NCBI RefSeq assembly: GCF_900101745.1
Contig: NZ_FNAD01000002.1
Coordinates: 464,963-528,962, forward strand
From: Glycomyces harbinensis
GTDB taxonomy: Bacteria; Actinomycetota; Actinomycetes; Mycobacteriales; Micromonosporaceae
Length of the DNA stretch: 64,000 bases
Direction of reading: 5' to 3'
In this document: positions 1-9,207 of the stretch, in pieces
Layout of the letters: each line of letters begins with the position of its first letter
Position numbering within the stretch: the stretch's first letter is position 1
The notes under the pieces: generated by a model
Database searches by the model: none
Told to the model about the DNA's origin: nothing
The model's input: the letters and a program-made list of their open reading frames with translations, nothing else
Program-made: the position numbers and the translations under genes

Positions 1-129
1 CGCGAGCTTCCCGAGCGACTCGTCGCGCCCCACGGTCGCGGCCAGTTCCAGGTCGTCGGCGGCGTCCACCGCCTCGCACACGGCCCGGCCCATGCGGCCG
101 TGCGCACCGAGCACACCCACCTTGATCAT
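1..129 (-). CDS. dapB: 4-hydroxy-tetrahydrodipicolinate reductase, N-terminal fragment
   Basis: This is the N-terminal part of dihydrodipicolinate reductase, which uses NAD(P)H in the diaminopimelate/lysine pathway in the cytoplasm. The 43 visible residues start MIKVGVLGAHGRMGRAVCEA and show the Rossmann dinucleotide-binding motif GxxGRMG near the start. The remainder lies beyond the left window edge, so the truncation is artificial. Its ATG (127-129) overlaps the TGA of the upstream peptidase gene in an ATGA quartet, so the two are probably translationally coupled. The M16 peptidase-dapB order is common in actinobacteria. The call rests on the short N-terminus plus this context. Confidence 0.85.
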   Translation of the reverse strand, partial: MIKVGVLGAHGRMGRAVCEAVDAADDLELAATVGRDESLGKLA

Positions 130-1424
130 CGGAAGTCCTTCTCGTCGAACGGTCCCACCGCGGCGGTCGTCATCGGCTGCGACAGGACGTCCGCCGCCAC
201 CGCCCGGACCTGGTCGGCCGTGACCGCGGCGTTCTCGGCCAGGTCGTCCTCCAGGCTGGTCACCTCGCCGTACAGGAGCTGCTCGCGCCCGAGCCAGTTC
301 ATGCGGGTGTGGGAGTCCTCCATGCCCATGAGGAGCCCGACCTCGTACATCTTCTTGCCGCGCGCCAGCTCCTCGGCGGTGACGCCGCCGCGCACCACCT
401 TGTCGAGCTCGGCCTGGATCAGCTCGCGCACCTCGGACGCCTTCTCGGGACGGCACCCGGCGTACACGCTGAACGTGCCGGTGTCGGCGAAGAACGAGTC
501 CGAGGCCGAGATCGTGTAGACCAGGCCGCGCTCCTCGCGGATGGACTGGAACAGGCGCGAGGACATCCCGCCGCCCAGCACGTTGCACAGGATGCCCATC
601 GCGTCCTTGCGGTCGTCGAGGCGCGAGAACGTCCGGCAGCCGACCACGAGGTGGGCCTGCTCGGTGTCGTCGCGCGAGACCACCAGCGGCGCGGGGCGCT
701 CGGGCGGGGCATCGGCGGCCAGCCGCTGCGCGGGCACCGCCGCACGGCCCTCCAGCGGCGCGAACGCCTCCCGGACCAGCTTCACGAAATCGTCGTGGTC
801 CACGCCCCCGGCGGCGCACACCACCATGTTATCCAGCCGGTAGTGCGCGGCGTAGAAGTCGCGTATCTGCCCGGCGGTCATCGCGCGCACCGTCTCCACC
901 GTGCCGGCGATGTCCCGCCCGAGCGCACCGGACCCGAACAGCGCCTTGTTGAAGTACTCGTAGACCATCTCGGACGGCTCGTCCGCCGAGGCCGCGATCT
1001 CCTCGAGGATCACCCCCCGCTCGGTCTCCACATCGGCGTCGGCGACCAGCGAGGCGCTGACCGAGTCGCCCAGCACGTCCACCGCCAGCGGCAGGTCCGC
1101 GGCGAGGACCCGCTCGTAGAAGCAGGTGTGGTCGCGGGCCGTGTACGCGTTCGAGTCGCCGCCGACGGCCTCGATGGCCCTGGAGATCTCGGCGGCCGAG
1201 CGCTTCGCGGTCCCCTTGAACAGCAGGTGCTCCAGGAAGTGCGAGGCCCCCGACAGCTCCGGGGTCTCGTCGCGGGAACCGACCCCGACCCAGGCGCCGA
1301 CGGACGCCGTGCGCAGGGCGGGGACGGATTCGGTGAGCACATGAAGCCCGTTGGGCAGCACCGTCGAGGTGACGGTACCGCCCAACGGGTCATCCACGAG
1401 CGTGCGAGTCTGGGGTCGACTCAT
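126..1424 (-). CDS. M16 family zinc metallopeptidase (insulinase/processing-peptidase type)
   Basis: A 432-residue single-chain M16B peptidase, expected in the cytoplasm and probably acting on short or unfolded peptides. The inverted zinc motif HFLEH is at residues 62-66, and the distal glutamate ligand is probably E142 in the VILEEI segment, at the usual spacing. The C-terminal non-catalytic M16 domain fills residues 190-430, and the length is normal for the bacterial family. The ATG at 1422-1424 follows the pnp stop codon with no gap, and its own TGA overlaps the dapB start, so pnp, this gene and dapB form one tightly packed operon. The physiological substrate is unknown. Confidence 0.93.
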   Translation of the reverse strand: MSRPQTRTLVDDPLGGTVTSTVLPNGLHVLTESVPALRTASVGAWVGVGSRDETPELSGASHFLEHLLFKGTAKRSAAEISRAIEAVGGDSNAYTARDHTCFYERVLAADLPLAVDVLGDSVSASLVADADVETERGVILEEIAASADEPSEMVYEYFNKALFGSGALGRDIAGTVETVRAMTAGQIRDFYAAHYRLDNMVVCAAGGVDHDDFVKLVREAFAPLEGRAAVPAQRLAADAPPERPAPLVVSRDDTEQAHLVVGCRTFSRLDDRKDAMGILCNVLGGGMSSRLFQSIREERGLVYTISASDSFFADTGTFSVYAGCRPEKASEVRELIQAELDKVVRGGVTAEELARGKKMYEVGLLMGMEDSHTRMNWLGREQLLYGEVTSLEDDLAENAAVTADQVRAVAADVLSQPMTTAAVGPFDEKDFR

Positions 1425-3878
1425 CTACTCTTCCGAGCCTCCACCGTCTTCGGAACGACGGGTGCGCCGGCGACGGCGCTCGCCGTCGCCACCGCGGTCG
1501 CCGCCGGAAGCGGACGGAGCGCGCTCGCCGCGCTCGCCGCCGCCGGAGGGGCGCTCGCCGGAGCGCTCGCGGTCGCGGCGCGGGCCGCGGTCACCGCGGT
1601 CGCCCCGCTCGCCGCGGGAGTCCCCGCGGGACTCCTTGCGCTCGGCCGGGCGGCCCTTCTTGTAGCCCTCGGGCTCCTGGCCCTCCGGGTAGACCTTGTC
1701 GAGGTAGATCTTGCCGCGGTTGTCGATGTCGCCGATCTCGACCTCGACCTTGTCGCCGACGCCAAGGACGTCCTCGACGCGCTCGACGCGCTTGCCGTCG
1801 CCGACCTTCGAGATGTGCAGCAGACCGTCGCGGCCCGGCACCAGCGAGATGAACGCGCCGAAGTCGGTGGTCTTGACGACCGTGCCCAGGAACCGGTCCC
1901 CCACGTTCGGGAGGGTCGGGTTCGCGATGGCGTTGATCGTCTCGACCGCGGCCTGAGCAGCCTCGCCGTTCTCCGCCGACACGTAGATCGTGCCGTCGTC
2001 CTCGACGGTGATGTCCGCGCCCGTGTCGTCCTGGATCTGGTTGATCGTCTGGCCCTTCGGGCCGATGATCGCGCCGATCTTGTCCACGGGGATCTTCAGG
2101 GTCGTGATCCGCGGCGCGGTCGCGGCCAGCTCGCCCGGCTCGCTGATCGCGTCGAGCATGACGTCGAGGATCGCGTGGCGGGCGTCGTTGGCCTGCTGCA
2201 GCGCCTTCGCCAGCACGTCCGACGGCAGGCCGTCGAGCTTCGTGTCCAGCTGGAGGGCCGTGACGAACTCGGCGGTGCCGGCGACCTTGAAGTCCATGTC
2301 GCCGTAAGCGTCCTCGGCGCCGAGGATGTCGGTCAGCGTGACGTACTTGGTCTCGCCGTCCACGACCTCGGAGATGAGGCCCATCGCGATGCCCGCGACG
2401 GGGGCCTTGATCGGCACGCCGGCGTTCATGAGCGACATCGTGGACGCGCAGACCGAGCCCATCGAGGTCGAACCGTTCGACGCGAGCGCCTCGGACACCT
2501 GGCGGATCGCGTAGGGGAACTCCTCGCGGCTCGGCAGCACCGGCACGAGCGCCCGCTCGGCGAGCGCGCCGTGGCCGATCTCGCGGCGCTTGGGCGAACC
2601 CACGCGGCCGGTCTCACCGGTCGAGTACGGCGGGAAGTTGTAGTTGTGCATGTAGCGCTTCTTGCTGACCGGCGACAGCGTGTCGATGGCCTGCTCCATG
2701 CGCAGCATGTTCAGCGTGGTGACACCCATGATCTGGGTCTCGCCGCGCTCGAACAGGGCCGAGCCGTGGACGCGGGGAAGAATCCCGGCCTCGGCGGCGA
2801 GCGGCCGGATGTACGCCGGCAGGCGGCCGTCGATGCGGACGCCCTCGCCGATGACGCGCTTGCGGACCAGCTTCTTGGTGAGCGAGCGCAGCGAAGCGGA
2901 GAGCTCCCCTTCGCGTCCCTCGAAGTCGGCGCCGAGCTTCTCGAGCATGACCGACTTGACGCGGTCGAGCTCGTCCTGGCGGTCGGTCTTGTCGGCGATC
3001 TGGAGCGCCTGGTCGAGCTCGGCCGAGACGGTCGACTCGACGGCGGCGAACGCGTCGTCCTGGTAGTCGAGGAAGCGCGGGTAGTCGGCGACGGGCTTGG
3101 CCGCGACGGCGGCCAGTTCGGCCTGGGCGCGGACCAGCTCGGCGATGACCGGCTTGACGGCCTCCAGGCCGCTGGCGACGACCTCTTCGGTCGGCTTGGT
3201 GCCGCTGGCGGCGATGAGGCTGATCGTGTTGGTCGTGGCCTCGGCCTCGACCATCATGATCGCGACCTCGCCGGACTCCAGGACGCGGCCGGTGACGACC
3301 ATGTCGAAGGTGGCCTTCTCGATCTGCTCCAGCGTCGGGAACGCGACCCAGGTGCCGTCGATGAGGACGACGCGGGTCGAGCCGAGCGGGCCCGAGAAGG
3401 GCAGGCCGGCGAGCTGGGTCGACATGGAGGCGCCGTTCATGGCGACCACGTCGTACTCGTCCTTCGCGTCGACGGCGAGGATCGTGCCGATGACCTGGAC
3501 CTCGTTGCGCAGGCCCGACACGAAGGACGGGCGCAGGCCGCGGTCGATGAGGCGGCAGATGAGGATGGCGTTCTCGCTGGGGCGGCCCTCGCGGCGGAAG
3601 AACGAGCCGGGAATGCGCCCGGCGGCGTACATCCGCTCCTCGATGTCGACCGTCAGCGGGAAGAAGTCGAAGTGGTCCTTCGGGTTCTTCGAGGCCGAGG
3701 TCGTCGAGAGGACCACGGTGTCGTCCATCTGGACGATCGCCGAGCCCTGGGCCAGCTTGGCCAGGCGGCCGGTGCTGAAGACGATCTTGCGGGTGCCGAA
3801 TGCGCCGTTGTCGATGACGGCGGTGGCGTGGTGCTCCCCGAGGTTGAAGGCCTCGGGCGTCCGTTCGGTATCGGACAT
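1425..3878 (-). CDS. pnp: Polyribonucleotide nucleotidyltransferase (PNPase/GPSI)
   Basis: PNPase degrades RNA phosphorolytically from the 3' end and can add 3' tails. In order, the 817 residues carry two RNase PH-type domains around an all-alpha linker, a KH domain ([15 protein letters not shown]) and an S1 domain ([20 protein letters not shown]). A low-complexity Arg/Gly/Glu tail of roughly 70 residues follows, with [12 protein letters not shown] repeats. The reading frame stays open upstream, but the ATG at 3876-3878 ([11 protein letters not shown]) has an AAGGAG ribosome site about 10 nt upstream and fits family N-termini. It lies downstream of rpsO, behind a strong terminator, and is operon-linked to the M16 peptidase and dapB genes. 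Confidence 0.97.
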   Translation of the reverse strand: MSDTERTPEAFNLGEHHATAVIDNGAFGTRKIVFSTGRLAKLAQGSAIVQMDDTVVLSTTSASKNPKDHFDFFPLTVDIEERMYAAGRIPGSFFRREGRPSENAILICRLIDRGLRPSFVSGLRNEVQVIGTILAVDAKDEYDVVAMNGASMSTQLAGLPFSGPLGSTRVVLIDGTWVAFPTLEQIEKATFDMVVTGRVLESGEVAIMMVEAEATTNTISLIAASGTKPTEEVVASGLEAVKPVIAELVRAQAELAAVAAKPVADYPRFLDYQDDAFAAVESTVSAELDQALQIADKTDRQDELDRVKSVMLEKLGADFEGREGELSASLRSLTKKLVRKRVIGEGVRIDGRLPAYIRPLAAEAGILPRVHGSALFERGETQIMGVTTLNMLRMEQAIDTLSPVSKKRYMHNYNFPPYSTGETGRVGSPKRREIGHGALAERALVPVLPSREEFPYAIRQVSEALASNGSTSMGSVCASTMSLMNAGVPIKAPVAGIAMGLISEVVDGETKYVTLTDILGAEDAYGDMDFKVAGTAEFVTALQLDTKLDGLPSDVLAKALQQANDARHAILDVMLDAISEPGELAATAPRITTLKIPVDKIGAIIGPKGQTINQIQDDTGADITVEDDGTIYVSAENGEAAQAAVETINAIANPTLPNVGDRFLGTVVKTTDFGAFISLVPGRDGLLHISKVGDGKRVERVEDVLGVGDKVEVEIGDIDNRGKIYLDKVYPEGQEPEGYKKGRPAERKESRGDSRGERGDRGDRGPRRDRERSGERPSGGGERGERAPSASGGDRGGDGERRRRRTRRSEDGGGSEE

Positions 3879-4181
3879 AGAGTGCGGTCTCCTTTTGTAG
3901 TGCAGTTGCACTGCGTGGTAAGAGCGCCGCCCGCCTATACGCGTTCCGGTCTTCGATCGAAGCACTCGGAGAATGGGCCCCGCGTCGCGCGGGACGTTCC
4001 GGATGCCACTACCGAGGACCGGGGCGGTCTCTGGCGAGCCGCGCCGCGCCTCGTCCTGAGGCGCTGCGGTCGAGCGTGGTGCTCATCGCCCACACTACGT
4101 TACCCGCCCGCCGCGGCGGCAGCCGCGAAGCAAAAGTGAGCCCCGATATGCGCCTTCGAAGGTATGTCGGACCGGGCACGG
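3879..4181 (-). promoter_or_regulatory. pnp leader/promoter region with two small inverted repeats
   Basis: This 303-bp stretch between the rpsO terminator and pnp shows no convincing gene. Two perfect inverted repeats lie in the presumed pnp leader: AGTGCA-GT-TGCACT at 3899-3912, a few bases upstream of the ribosome site, and CTTCGATCGAAG at 3951-3962. In other bacteria, pnp leaders form hairpins that RNase III cuts and PNPase uses for autoregulation. The repeat beside the Shine-Dalgarno sequence could play such a part, but that is inference. No clear -35/-10 pair could be fixed. Confidence 0.4.
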
Positions 4182-4212
4182 AAAAGGGAGCGCCCCGCTC
4201 GGGGGCGCTCCC
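4182..4212 (-). terminator. Intrinsic terminator of rpsO
   Basis: A perfect 11-bp stem (4186-4196 with 4202-4212) with a 5-nt loop is followed on the minus strand by TTTT (4182-4185). It begins 14 bp after the rpsO stop codon, so most rpsO transcripts should end here before pnp. Confidence 0.85.
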
Positions 4213-4225
4213 TTCGTCGAGTCGG

Positions 4226-4501
4226 CTAGGCGTTGTCGCGAATGCCGAGACGCTCGATCAGGTTGCGGTAGCGCGCGATGTCTTCCTTCTTCAGGTACTT
4301 GAGGAGACGGCGGCGCTTGCCGACCAGGAGGAGCAGGCCACGACGGGAGTGGTGGTCGTGCTTGTGGACCTGGACGTGGGCGGTGAGCTCGCGGATGCGG
4401 GTCGTCAGGATCGCGACCTGGACGTCGGTGGAGCCGGAGTCGCCCTCGGTGAGCGCGTACTCCTTGATGACCGCGGCCTTCTTTTCAGCGTCGAGCGCCA
4501 T
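4226..4501 (-). CDS. rpsO: 30S ribosomal protein S15
   Basis: Small-subunit protein S15 binds the central domain of 16S rRNA. The 91 residues match the family throughout: [15 protein letters not shown] at the start, then [32 protein letters not shown] and [23 protein letters not shown]. The ATG at 4499-4501 has an AAAGGG ribosome site 8 nt upstream. An in-frame ATG 18 bp further upstream would sit on top of that site, so the inner start is preferred. A TTGACC hexamer at 4553-4558 on the minus strand may be the -35 element, but no good -10 partner is seen. ribF lies upstream and pnp downstream, the usual actinobacterial order. Confidence 0.98.
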   Translation of the reverse strand: MALDAEKKAAVIKEYALTEGDSGSTDVQVAILTTRIRELTAHVQVHKHDHHSRRGLLLLVGKRRRLLKYLKKEDIARYRNLIERLGIRDNA

Positions 4502-4606
4502 GTTCGAACACCCTTTCATGAGTTACGGCCAATCCGCGGTGTCGAGCAGATTGGTCAAGAGTCGCCTGCGGAGAACGTGCAGACTCCGAAAACTGTACAG
4601 GGGGCG

Positions 4607-5536
4607 TCAGCCCAGCTCCAAGGCCCGGCGGGTGTCTGCGACGTCGGTCTCGATCTGCGCGATCAGGGGCTCGACCCCCTCGAAGGCGACCTGGCCGCGC
4701 AGGCGCGCGGTGAAGTCGAGGCGGACCGTCTCGCCGTAGAGGTCCCCGGAGAAGTCCAGGAGGTAGGCCTCCACGGTGCGCTCGGCGCCGTCGAAGGTCG
4801 GGTTCGTCCCGACGCTGATCGCCGCCGCGTGGCGGTGCGAGTCGCGGTAGAACCAGCCCGCGTAGACCCCGTCGGCGGGGATCGCGGTGTTCGGGGCGAC
4901 CTGGAGGTTCGCGGTCGGGAAGCCCAGGGCGGTCCCGCCGCGCCCGGCCCCGTGCACGACGGTGCCCTCGAGGCCGAAGTCGCGGCCGAGGACCTCGGCG
5001 GCGCCGGACACGTCGCCTTCGGCGACGAGGCGGCGCACGCGCGTGGAGGAGAAGGCCTCGTCATCCGCCGTGAGGGTCTGCGGGAGCACCTCGAAGCCGA
5101 ACTCCTCGCCCAGCTCGGTGAGCTTGGCGACGTCGCCGGCGGCCTTGTGGCCGAAGCGGAAGTTCTCGCCCACGCACACGGCCTTGGCGTGCAGGCCGCC
5201 GACGAGCACGTGGCGGACGAAGTAGTCGGGGCTGAGCTTGGAGAGCTCCTCGGTGAACGGGAGCACGCACACGGCGTCGACGCCGAGCGCCTCCAGCAGC
5301 TCGAGCCGGCGTTCCACGCTGGTGAGCTGGGCCGGGACGGCGTGCGGCGCGACCACGGCGGTCGGGTGCGGGTCGAAGGTGACCACGACGCAGCGGGCGT
5401 CGCGTTCGGCGGCGGCCTTCGCGGCGGTGCGGATCAGGGCGGCGTGGCCGCGGTGCACGCCGTCGAACACGCCGATGGCCACGACGGAAGCGGGCCGGCC
5501 CTCTGGGGTCGCGTCTATTCCACGCCAGGTTTCCAC
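4607..5536 (-). CDS. ribF: Bifunctional riboflavin kinase/FAD synthetase
   Basis: RibF converts riboflavin to FMN and then FAD. The 309-residue protein has the usual two domains. The N-terminal FMN adenylyltransferase carries the nucleotidyltransferase signature FDGVHRGHAALI near residues 24-35. The C-terminal flavokinase carries GRGGTALGFPTANL, about residues 177-190. The start is GTG at 5534-5536, with GGGAGG about 9 nt upstream. The gene is monocistronic or weakly linked to rpsO, whose start lies about 105 bp downstream. Length and both domains are normal. Confidence 0.96.
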   Translation of the reverse strand: METWRGIDATPEGRPASVVAIGVFDGVHRGHAALIRTAAKAAAERDARCVVVTFDPHPTAVVAPHAVPAQLTSVERRLELLEALGVDAVCVLPFTEELSKLSPDYFVRHVLVGGLHAKAVCVGENFRFGHKAAGDVAKLTELGEEFGFEVLPQTLTADDEAFSSTRVRRLVAEGDVSGAAEVLGRDFGLEGTVVHGAGRGGTALGFPTANLQVAPNTAIPADGVYAGWFYRDSHRHAAAISVGTNPTFDGAERTVEAYLLDFSGDLYGETVRLDFTARLRGQVAFEGVEPLIAQIETDVADTRRALELG

Positions 5537-5600
5537 GGGGATGATCCTCCCACTCCCGCATGGCGCCCGGCACCCGGACGAGGCCGCAGTGACCCGGGCT

Positions 5601-5843
5601 CTAGAGCATGAGCGACTGCTCGGCGTTGCCGCCGGACGCGAAGATCAAGAGCATCAGGACGCCGACGGCGACCACGATGAGCATCCCGACCAGCAGCCAG
5701 CCGCCGGTGCCGACGGGCTCGGCGGTGCGGGCCTGGTCTTCGGGGAGCGACTGCGGCTGGGCGCGCTCGGGTCGCTGTGCGATCTGCTCGGCGAGACTCA
5801 GGCGGAGCTCTTCTGGCAGGTCTTCTGCCGCGCTTGTGCTCAT
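5601..5843 (-). CDS. Small single-pass membrane protein, function unknown
   Basis: An 80-residue protein that I do not recognise. Residues 1-46 are charged and Pro/Gln-rich (LPEELRLSLAEQIAQRPERA). One hydrophobic helix follows at about residues 49-68 (WLLVGMLIVVAVGVLMLLIF), then a short tail. The ATG at 5841-5843 has AGGAG 6 nt upstream, and the amino-acid use is credible for a real gene. It lies just upstream of ribF with a 64-bp gap and may be cotranscribed with it. Topology is probably N-in with the tail outside. Confidence 0.7.
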   Translation of the reverse strand: MSTSAAEDLPEELRLSLAEQIAQRPERAQPQSLPEDQARTAEPVGTGGWLLVGMLIVVAVGVLMLLIFASGGNAEQSLML

Positions 5844-6101
5844 GGCGTCTCCTGGTGGCGAGATCGAATGACGGGGTCTTCTCCATTGATTGTTGAGAAA
5901 GGGTCGGCAATCCGACCGTCGTTTCCCGGAATCCGCCTGACAAGGTGGCCAATTCGCCCTCGTGGAAATTACACCGCCGTGAGCGCCCCACCATGCGATA
6001 CGTCCCGTAGGTGACCGAACACTCCCCGTGTCTTCGGGAACATGCGATCTTCAGAAACCTGAGGACTGCACGGGTCCGGACGGGATTGGGGTGTTGCCAG
6101 C
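5844..6101. other. Divergent intergenic region
   Basis: About 258 bp separate the small membrane protein gene from the plus-strand phospholipase-D-like gene. It is noticeably less GC-rich than its surroundings and must hold both promoters. I could not settle on -35/-10 pairs and see no small ORF with a ribosome site. Confidence 0.4.
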
Positions 6102-7205
6102 ATGGATCGCAGACTCATCGCATGGGCCGCGGCGGGGGCGATGGTGCTCTCCCTCGCCGCGGTGGCGCCGGCGTCGGGCGCCGGGACCGGGTGCACCAGG
6201 ACCGGGGACTACACCGTCTGCCGCACCGACCCGAAGGGCGGCACGGACACCTCGATCGTGGCCGAGATCGTCCGCCAGGTCGACGCGACGAAGCGGGGCG
6301 ACACGGTCCGGGCCGCGGTCTACCAGTGGACGCTCGACAAGCCCGTCGCCCCGCTGGCCGAGGCGATGGTGCGGGCCGAGGGGCGCGGCGTGGACGTGCG
6401 GGCCGTCGTCGGCACCCGCAGCGACAAGCCGTCGCTGAACGACGCGGTGATCCGCAAGCTCGAGAACGCGGGCGCGAACGTGACCCAGTGCGCCGACGGG
6501 TGCCTGCCGAACGGGAGCGGGACTCGGAACGGCCCCGACCACAACCGGTTCTTCCTCATCGAGCGCGGCGGCGCCCCGACCGTGCTGGTGACGAGCTTCA
6601 GCTTCACCAAGTCGCACGCCTCGCAGGCGCACAACCTGCTCGGCGTCCACGGCGACCGGCGGCTGTTCGACTTCTACACCGACTACTGGAACCGGCTCGG
6701 CGGCGGGAGCTGGGACGGCTGGACCGACAAGAACAAGAGCACGACCGGGAGCCTGGGCCGGGCCTGGGTGTTCCCGAGGGGGACCGACCCGATCAGTGAG
6801 CAGCTCGCCGAGATCACCGGCTGCCGGGACGGCGACCGGGTGCTGGTGGGCCACGCGAACTTCCAGTCGAACCGCCCGGCCGTCCGCGGCCAGCTCGACC
6901 GGATCCAGGGCCTGGGCTGCCAGGTCCGGGTGGTGGTCCTCGCGGCGGAGACGAGCAGCCCGGGCTGGATCGAGGAGAGGCTCGGGGCCGCGAACGTGCG
7001 CGTCCACGACGCGCACCGCAACAAGTTCATCGTCGCCGAGGCGCAGTTCGGGGACCGGCACCGCGCGGTGGTGTGGACCGGGACGCACAACCTCAACGGC
7101 AACGGCATGAAGCACGCCGACGACAACGTGCTCAGGGTCGCGAACGGGGGCGTGGCGGACCTGTACGCCGGGTTCTTCCAGCGGTTGTGGAGCGGCGCGA
7201 GGTAG
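6102..7205 (+). CDS. Secreted phospholipase D-like domain protein with degenerate HKD motifs
   Basis: A 367-residue exported protein with two PLD-like lobes. Residues 1-27 form a Sec signal peptide (basic MDRR start, hydrophobic core, cleavage near AxA). Lobe one carries HNRFFLIE at residues 147-154, and lobe two carries RNKFIVAE at 306-313 with H305 beside it. Canonical PLD enzymes need HxK(x4)D in both lobes. Here lobe one has Arg for Lys, and lobe two has Arg where His is expected. It could act on phospholipid or nucleic-acid phosphodiesters outside the cell, or be a catalytically weakened relative. The ATG at 6102 has only a weak GGGG ribosome site. It stands alone and converges on the sugar ABC operon. 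Confidence 0.75.
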   Translation: MDRRLIAWAAAGAMVLSLAAVAPASGAGTGCTRTGDYTVCRTDPKGGTDTSIVAEIVRQVDATKRGDTVRAAVYQWTLDKPVAPLAEAMVRAEGRGVDVRAVVGTRSDKPSLNDAVIRKLENAGANVTQCADGCLPNGSGTRNGPDHNRFFLIERGGAPTVLVTSFSFTKSHASQAHNLLGVHGDRRLFDFYTDYWNRLGGGSWDGWTDKNKSTTGSLGRAWVFPRGTDPISEQLAEITGCRDGDRVLVGHANFQSNRPAVRGQLDRIQGLGCQVRVVVLAAETSSPGWIEERLGAANVRVHDAHRNKFIVAEAQFGDRHRAVVWTGTHNLNGNGMKHADDNVLRVANGGVADLYAGFFQRLWSGAR

Positions 7206-7209
7206 CGCG

Positions 7210-7237
7210 GAGGGGAGGGGCCGCGGCCCCTCCCCTC
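7210..7237. terminator. Bidirectional hairpin between convergent genes
   Basis: A perfect 13-bp inverted repeat (7210-7222 with 7225-7237, G/C-rich) lies between the stops of the PLD-like gene and the sugar permease gene. There is no T tract, as is common for actinobacterial terminators. It can serve both strands. Confidence 0.7.
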
Positions 7238-7250
7238 TCACGTCGTCGCG

Positions 7251-8201
7251 CTAGCCCTTGACGGAGCCCGCCAGGAGCCCTCGCACGAAGTAGCGCTGGA
7301 GCAGCAGGAACACCACGAGCGGCACGATGATCGCGATGAACGCCGCGGCCGGGAGCCGCGTCCAGCCGAAGCCCCACGTCCCGGCCATGTCGCCGAGGAC
7401 CGCCGTCAGCGGCCGCGTGGCCTCGCCGGGCGCGAAGGTGCGCCCGACCAGGAAGTCGTTCCACACCCACAGGAACTGGAAGATGCCGATCGACGCGAGC
7501 GCCGGGGTCACCAGCGGCAGGACCACCTTGCGGAAGATCTGCGAGTGGCTGGCGCCGTCGATGCGCGCGGCCTCCATGACGTCGGCCGGGAGCTCCCGCA
7601 TGAAGTTGTGCAGCAGGAAGATCGCCAGCGGCAGGCCGAAGATCGAGTGGGCGATCCAGACCTGGACGATCGTGTTCACCCCTTCGAGCTCCCACGCGGG
7701 CATGATCGTCACGCCGCCGAGGTGCAGGCCCTTGCTGAACAGGGCCAGCAGCGGGATGAGCGCCATCTGGAGCGGCACCACCTGGAGTGCGAAGATCCCG
7801 ACGTACAGCAGGTTGCGCCCCTTGAAGTTGATCCAGGAGAGCGCGTACGCGGCCATCGCGGCGAACGCCACCGGGACGATGACCCCGGGGATCGTGATGA
7901 CGACCGTGTTGATCAGGTTGCGGATGAGCCCGCCGCCCTGGGAGTCCGAGTACAGGACGTAGTTGTACGTGTCGAGCGTGAACGTCGGATTGGTGAAGAA
8001 GGTCCACCAGCCCGAGGTGCGGATGTCGTCCTCCGGCCGCAGCGACGAGATGAACAGCCCCAGGGTCGGGATCGTCCACAGCGCCGCGATGAGCACCGCC
8101 ACGAGGCTCGCGGTGCGGCTGGAGAGGATCCGCCGCAGGCGCTCGCCGCGGGACTCGCCGATCCGGGAGGCCTGCTGCTGGGCCTTGGTGTCGGTGCTCA
8201 T
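7251..8201 (-). CDS. Carbohydrate ABC transporter permease (MalG/AglG type)
   Basis: Second inner-membrane permease of a CUT1-type sugar importer, 316 residues with about six transmembrane helices. The EAA loop that docks the ATPase reads EAARIDGASHSQIFRKVVLP in the second half. The N-terminus MSTDTKAQQQ is cytoplasmic. The ATG at 8199-8201 overlaps the TGA of the upstream permease gene (ATGA), so the two are translationally coupled. The frame is open further upstream, but that would overlap the neighbour by several hundred bases. It is the last gene of the binding-protein/permease/permease operon, which has no ATPase gene. Confidence 0.92.
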   Translation of the reverse strand: MSTDTKAQQQASRIGESRGERLRRILSSRTASLVAVLIAALWTIPTLGLFISSLRPEDDIRTSGWWTFFTNPTFTLDTYNYVLYSDSQGGGLIRNLINTVVITIPGVIVPVAFAAMAAYALSWINFKGRNLLYVGIFALQVVPLQMALIPLLALFSKGLHLGGVTIMPAWELEGVNTIVQVWIAHSIFGLPLAIFLLHNFMRELPADVMEAARIDGASHSQIFRKVVLPLVTPALASIGIFQFLWVWNDFLVGRTFAPGEATRPLTAVLGDMAGTWGFGWTRLPAAAFIAIIVPLVVFLLLQRYFVRGLLAGSVKG

Positions 8202-9172
8202 CGGGTCTCCAGTTCCTGGCGTCGCATGTTGCGCACCTGGTAGATGACGACGGGGATGACGAGCAGGAACAGCAGCACGGCCATCGTGGCGCCGCGGCCG
8301 TCGTTGTTGAGCCGGAAGGCCTGCTCGACCATGTTGTGGGCGAGGACGTCGGTGCCGTGGTGGCCGCCGGTCATCGCGCGCACGATGTCGAACAGCTTGA
8401 GCGTCGCGATGAAGACGGTCACGGCGACGACGATGATGGCCGACCTGATCGAGGGGACGGTGACGTTCCAGAAGATCTGCGACGAGTTCGCGCCGTCGAT
8501 GCGGGCGGCCTCGACGATCTCGGTGGGCACGCCCTTGAGCGCGGCCGACAGGACCACGGTCGCGAAGCCGACCTCGATCCAGACCAGGACCACCATGAGC
8601 AGGAAGTTGTTCCACGGCGACTCGTTGAGCCAGTTGACCGGCTCGGCCCCGAACCAGACGAGCATCTGGTTGAGCAGGCCGATCTGGTCGCCCGAGCCCT
8701 TGTACTGGTAGACGAACTTCCAGATGATCGCCGCGCCGACGAACGAGATGCCCATCGGCAGGAAGACCAGCGCCTTGTAGATGCGCTCGCCCGCGCGGCC
8801 GTCGACGAGGACGGCGTAGAGCAGGCCGAGCGCGGTCGACACGGCCGGGACGATGACGATCCACATGGCGGTGTTGATGAGGATCTGGAGGGCGTCGGGG
8901 TCGGTGACGGCCCATCCGTAGTTCTCGAAGCCGACGAACTCGGAGCCGTCGGCGGAGAGGAAGGACATGACGACGGTGCGCAGGGCCGGGTAGACCAGGC
9001 CGATGGCCAGGAACAGCACTGCCGGCGCCAGAAATACGAGAGCGACCACACGGCTGCGGTCGCGGCGGGAGGCGAGTTCGGCGAGTCCGTAGAGCGCCAA
9101 GAGGATCGCGAAGAACGCGACCAGGCCTACGGCGAGAAGGCCGAACCGGTCGGTGTAAGCGGAGATGTCCAC
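8198..9172 (-). CDS. Carbohydrate ABC transporter permease (MalF/AglF type)
   Basis: First permease of the sugar importer, 324 residues. An extra N-terminal helix (about residues 12-32) precedes the core, and the core has the EAA loop EAARIDGANSSQIFWNVTVP. It partners the downstream permease and the lipoprotein upstream. The start is the ATG at 9170-9172, reading MDISAYTDRFG. It lies 91 bp after the binding-protein gene, a gap occupied by a strong hairpin. The form resembles AglF-type alpha-glucoside permeases more than cellobiose CebF permeases, but the substrate cannot be fixed by eye. Confidence 0.92.
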   Translation of the reverse strand: MDISAYTDRFGLLAVGLVAFFAILLALYGLAELASRRDRSRVVALVFLAPAVLFLAIGLVYPALRTVVMSFLSADGSEFVGFENYGWAVTDPDALQILINTAMWIVIVPAVSTALGLLYAVLVDGRAGERIYKALVFLPMGISFVGAAIIWKFVYQYKGSGDQIGLLNQMLVWFGAEPVNWLNESPWNNFLLMVVLVWIEVGFATVVLSAALKGVPTEIVEAARIDGANSSQIFWNVTVPSIRSAIIVVAVTVFIATLKLFDIVRAMTGGHHGTDVLAHNMVEQAFRLNNDGRGATMAVLLFLLVIPVVIYQVRNMRRQELETR

Positions 9173-9207
9173 GTTGTTGTGACTCCAGGTGTCCGGGCGG
9201 GCAATGG

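Noticed and set aside
1430..1640. Repetitive DNA at the 3' end of pnp, considered as a satellite or CRISPR-like array
   Set aside because: It is codon-level repetition of an Arg/Gly/Glu/Asp tail (RGDRGDRG) inside an intact reading frame. There are no uniform spacers.
309..4139. 1276-residue open frame on the plus strand across the pnp region
   Set aside because: It is a shadow of pnp and the M16 peptidase on the opposite strand. The composition is Asp/Arg/Leu/Val/His-rich nonsense with no domain or ribosome site.
4530..4558. rpsO promoter TTGACC with a -10 at 17-18 bp
   Set aside because: The expected -10 hexamers read GGATTG or GATTGG, too far from consensus to call.
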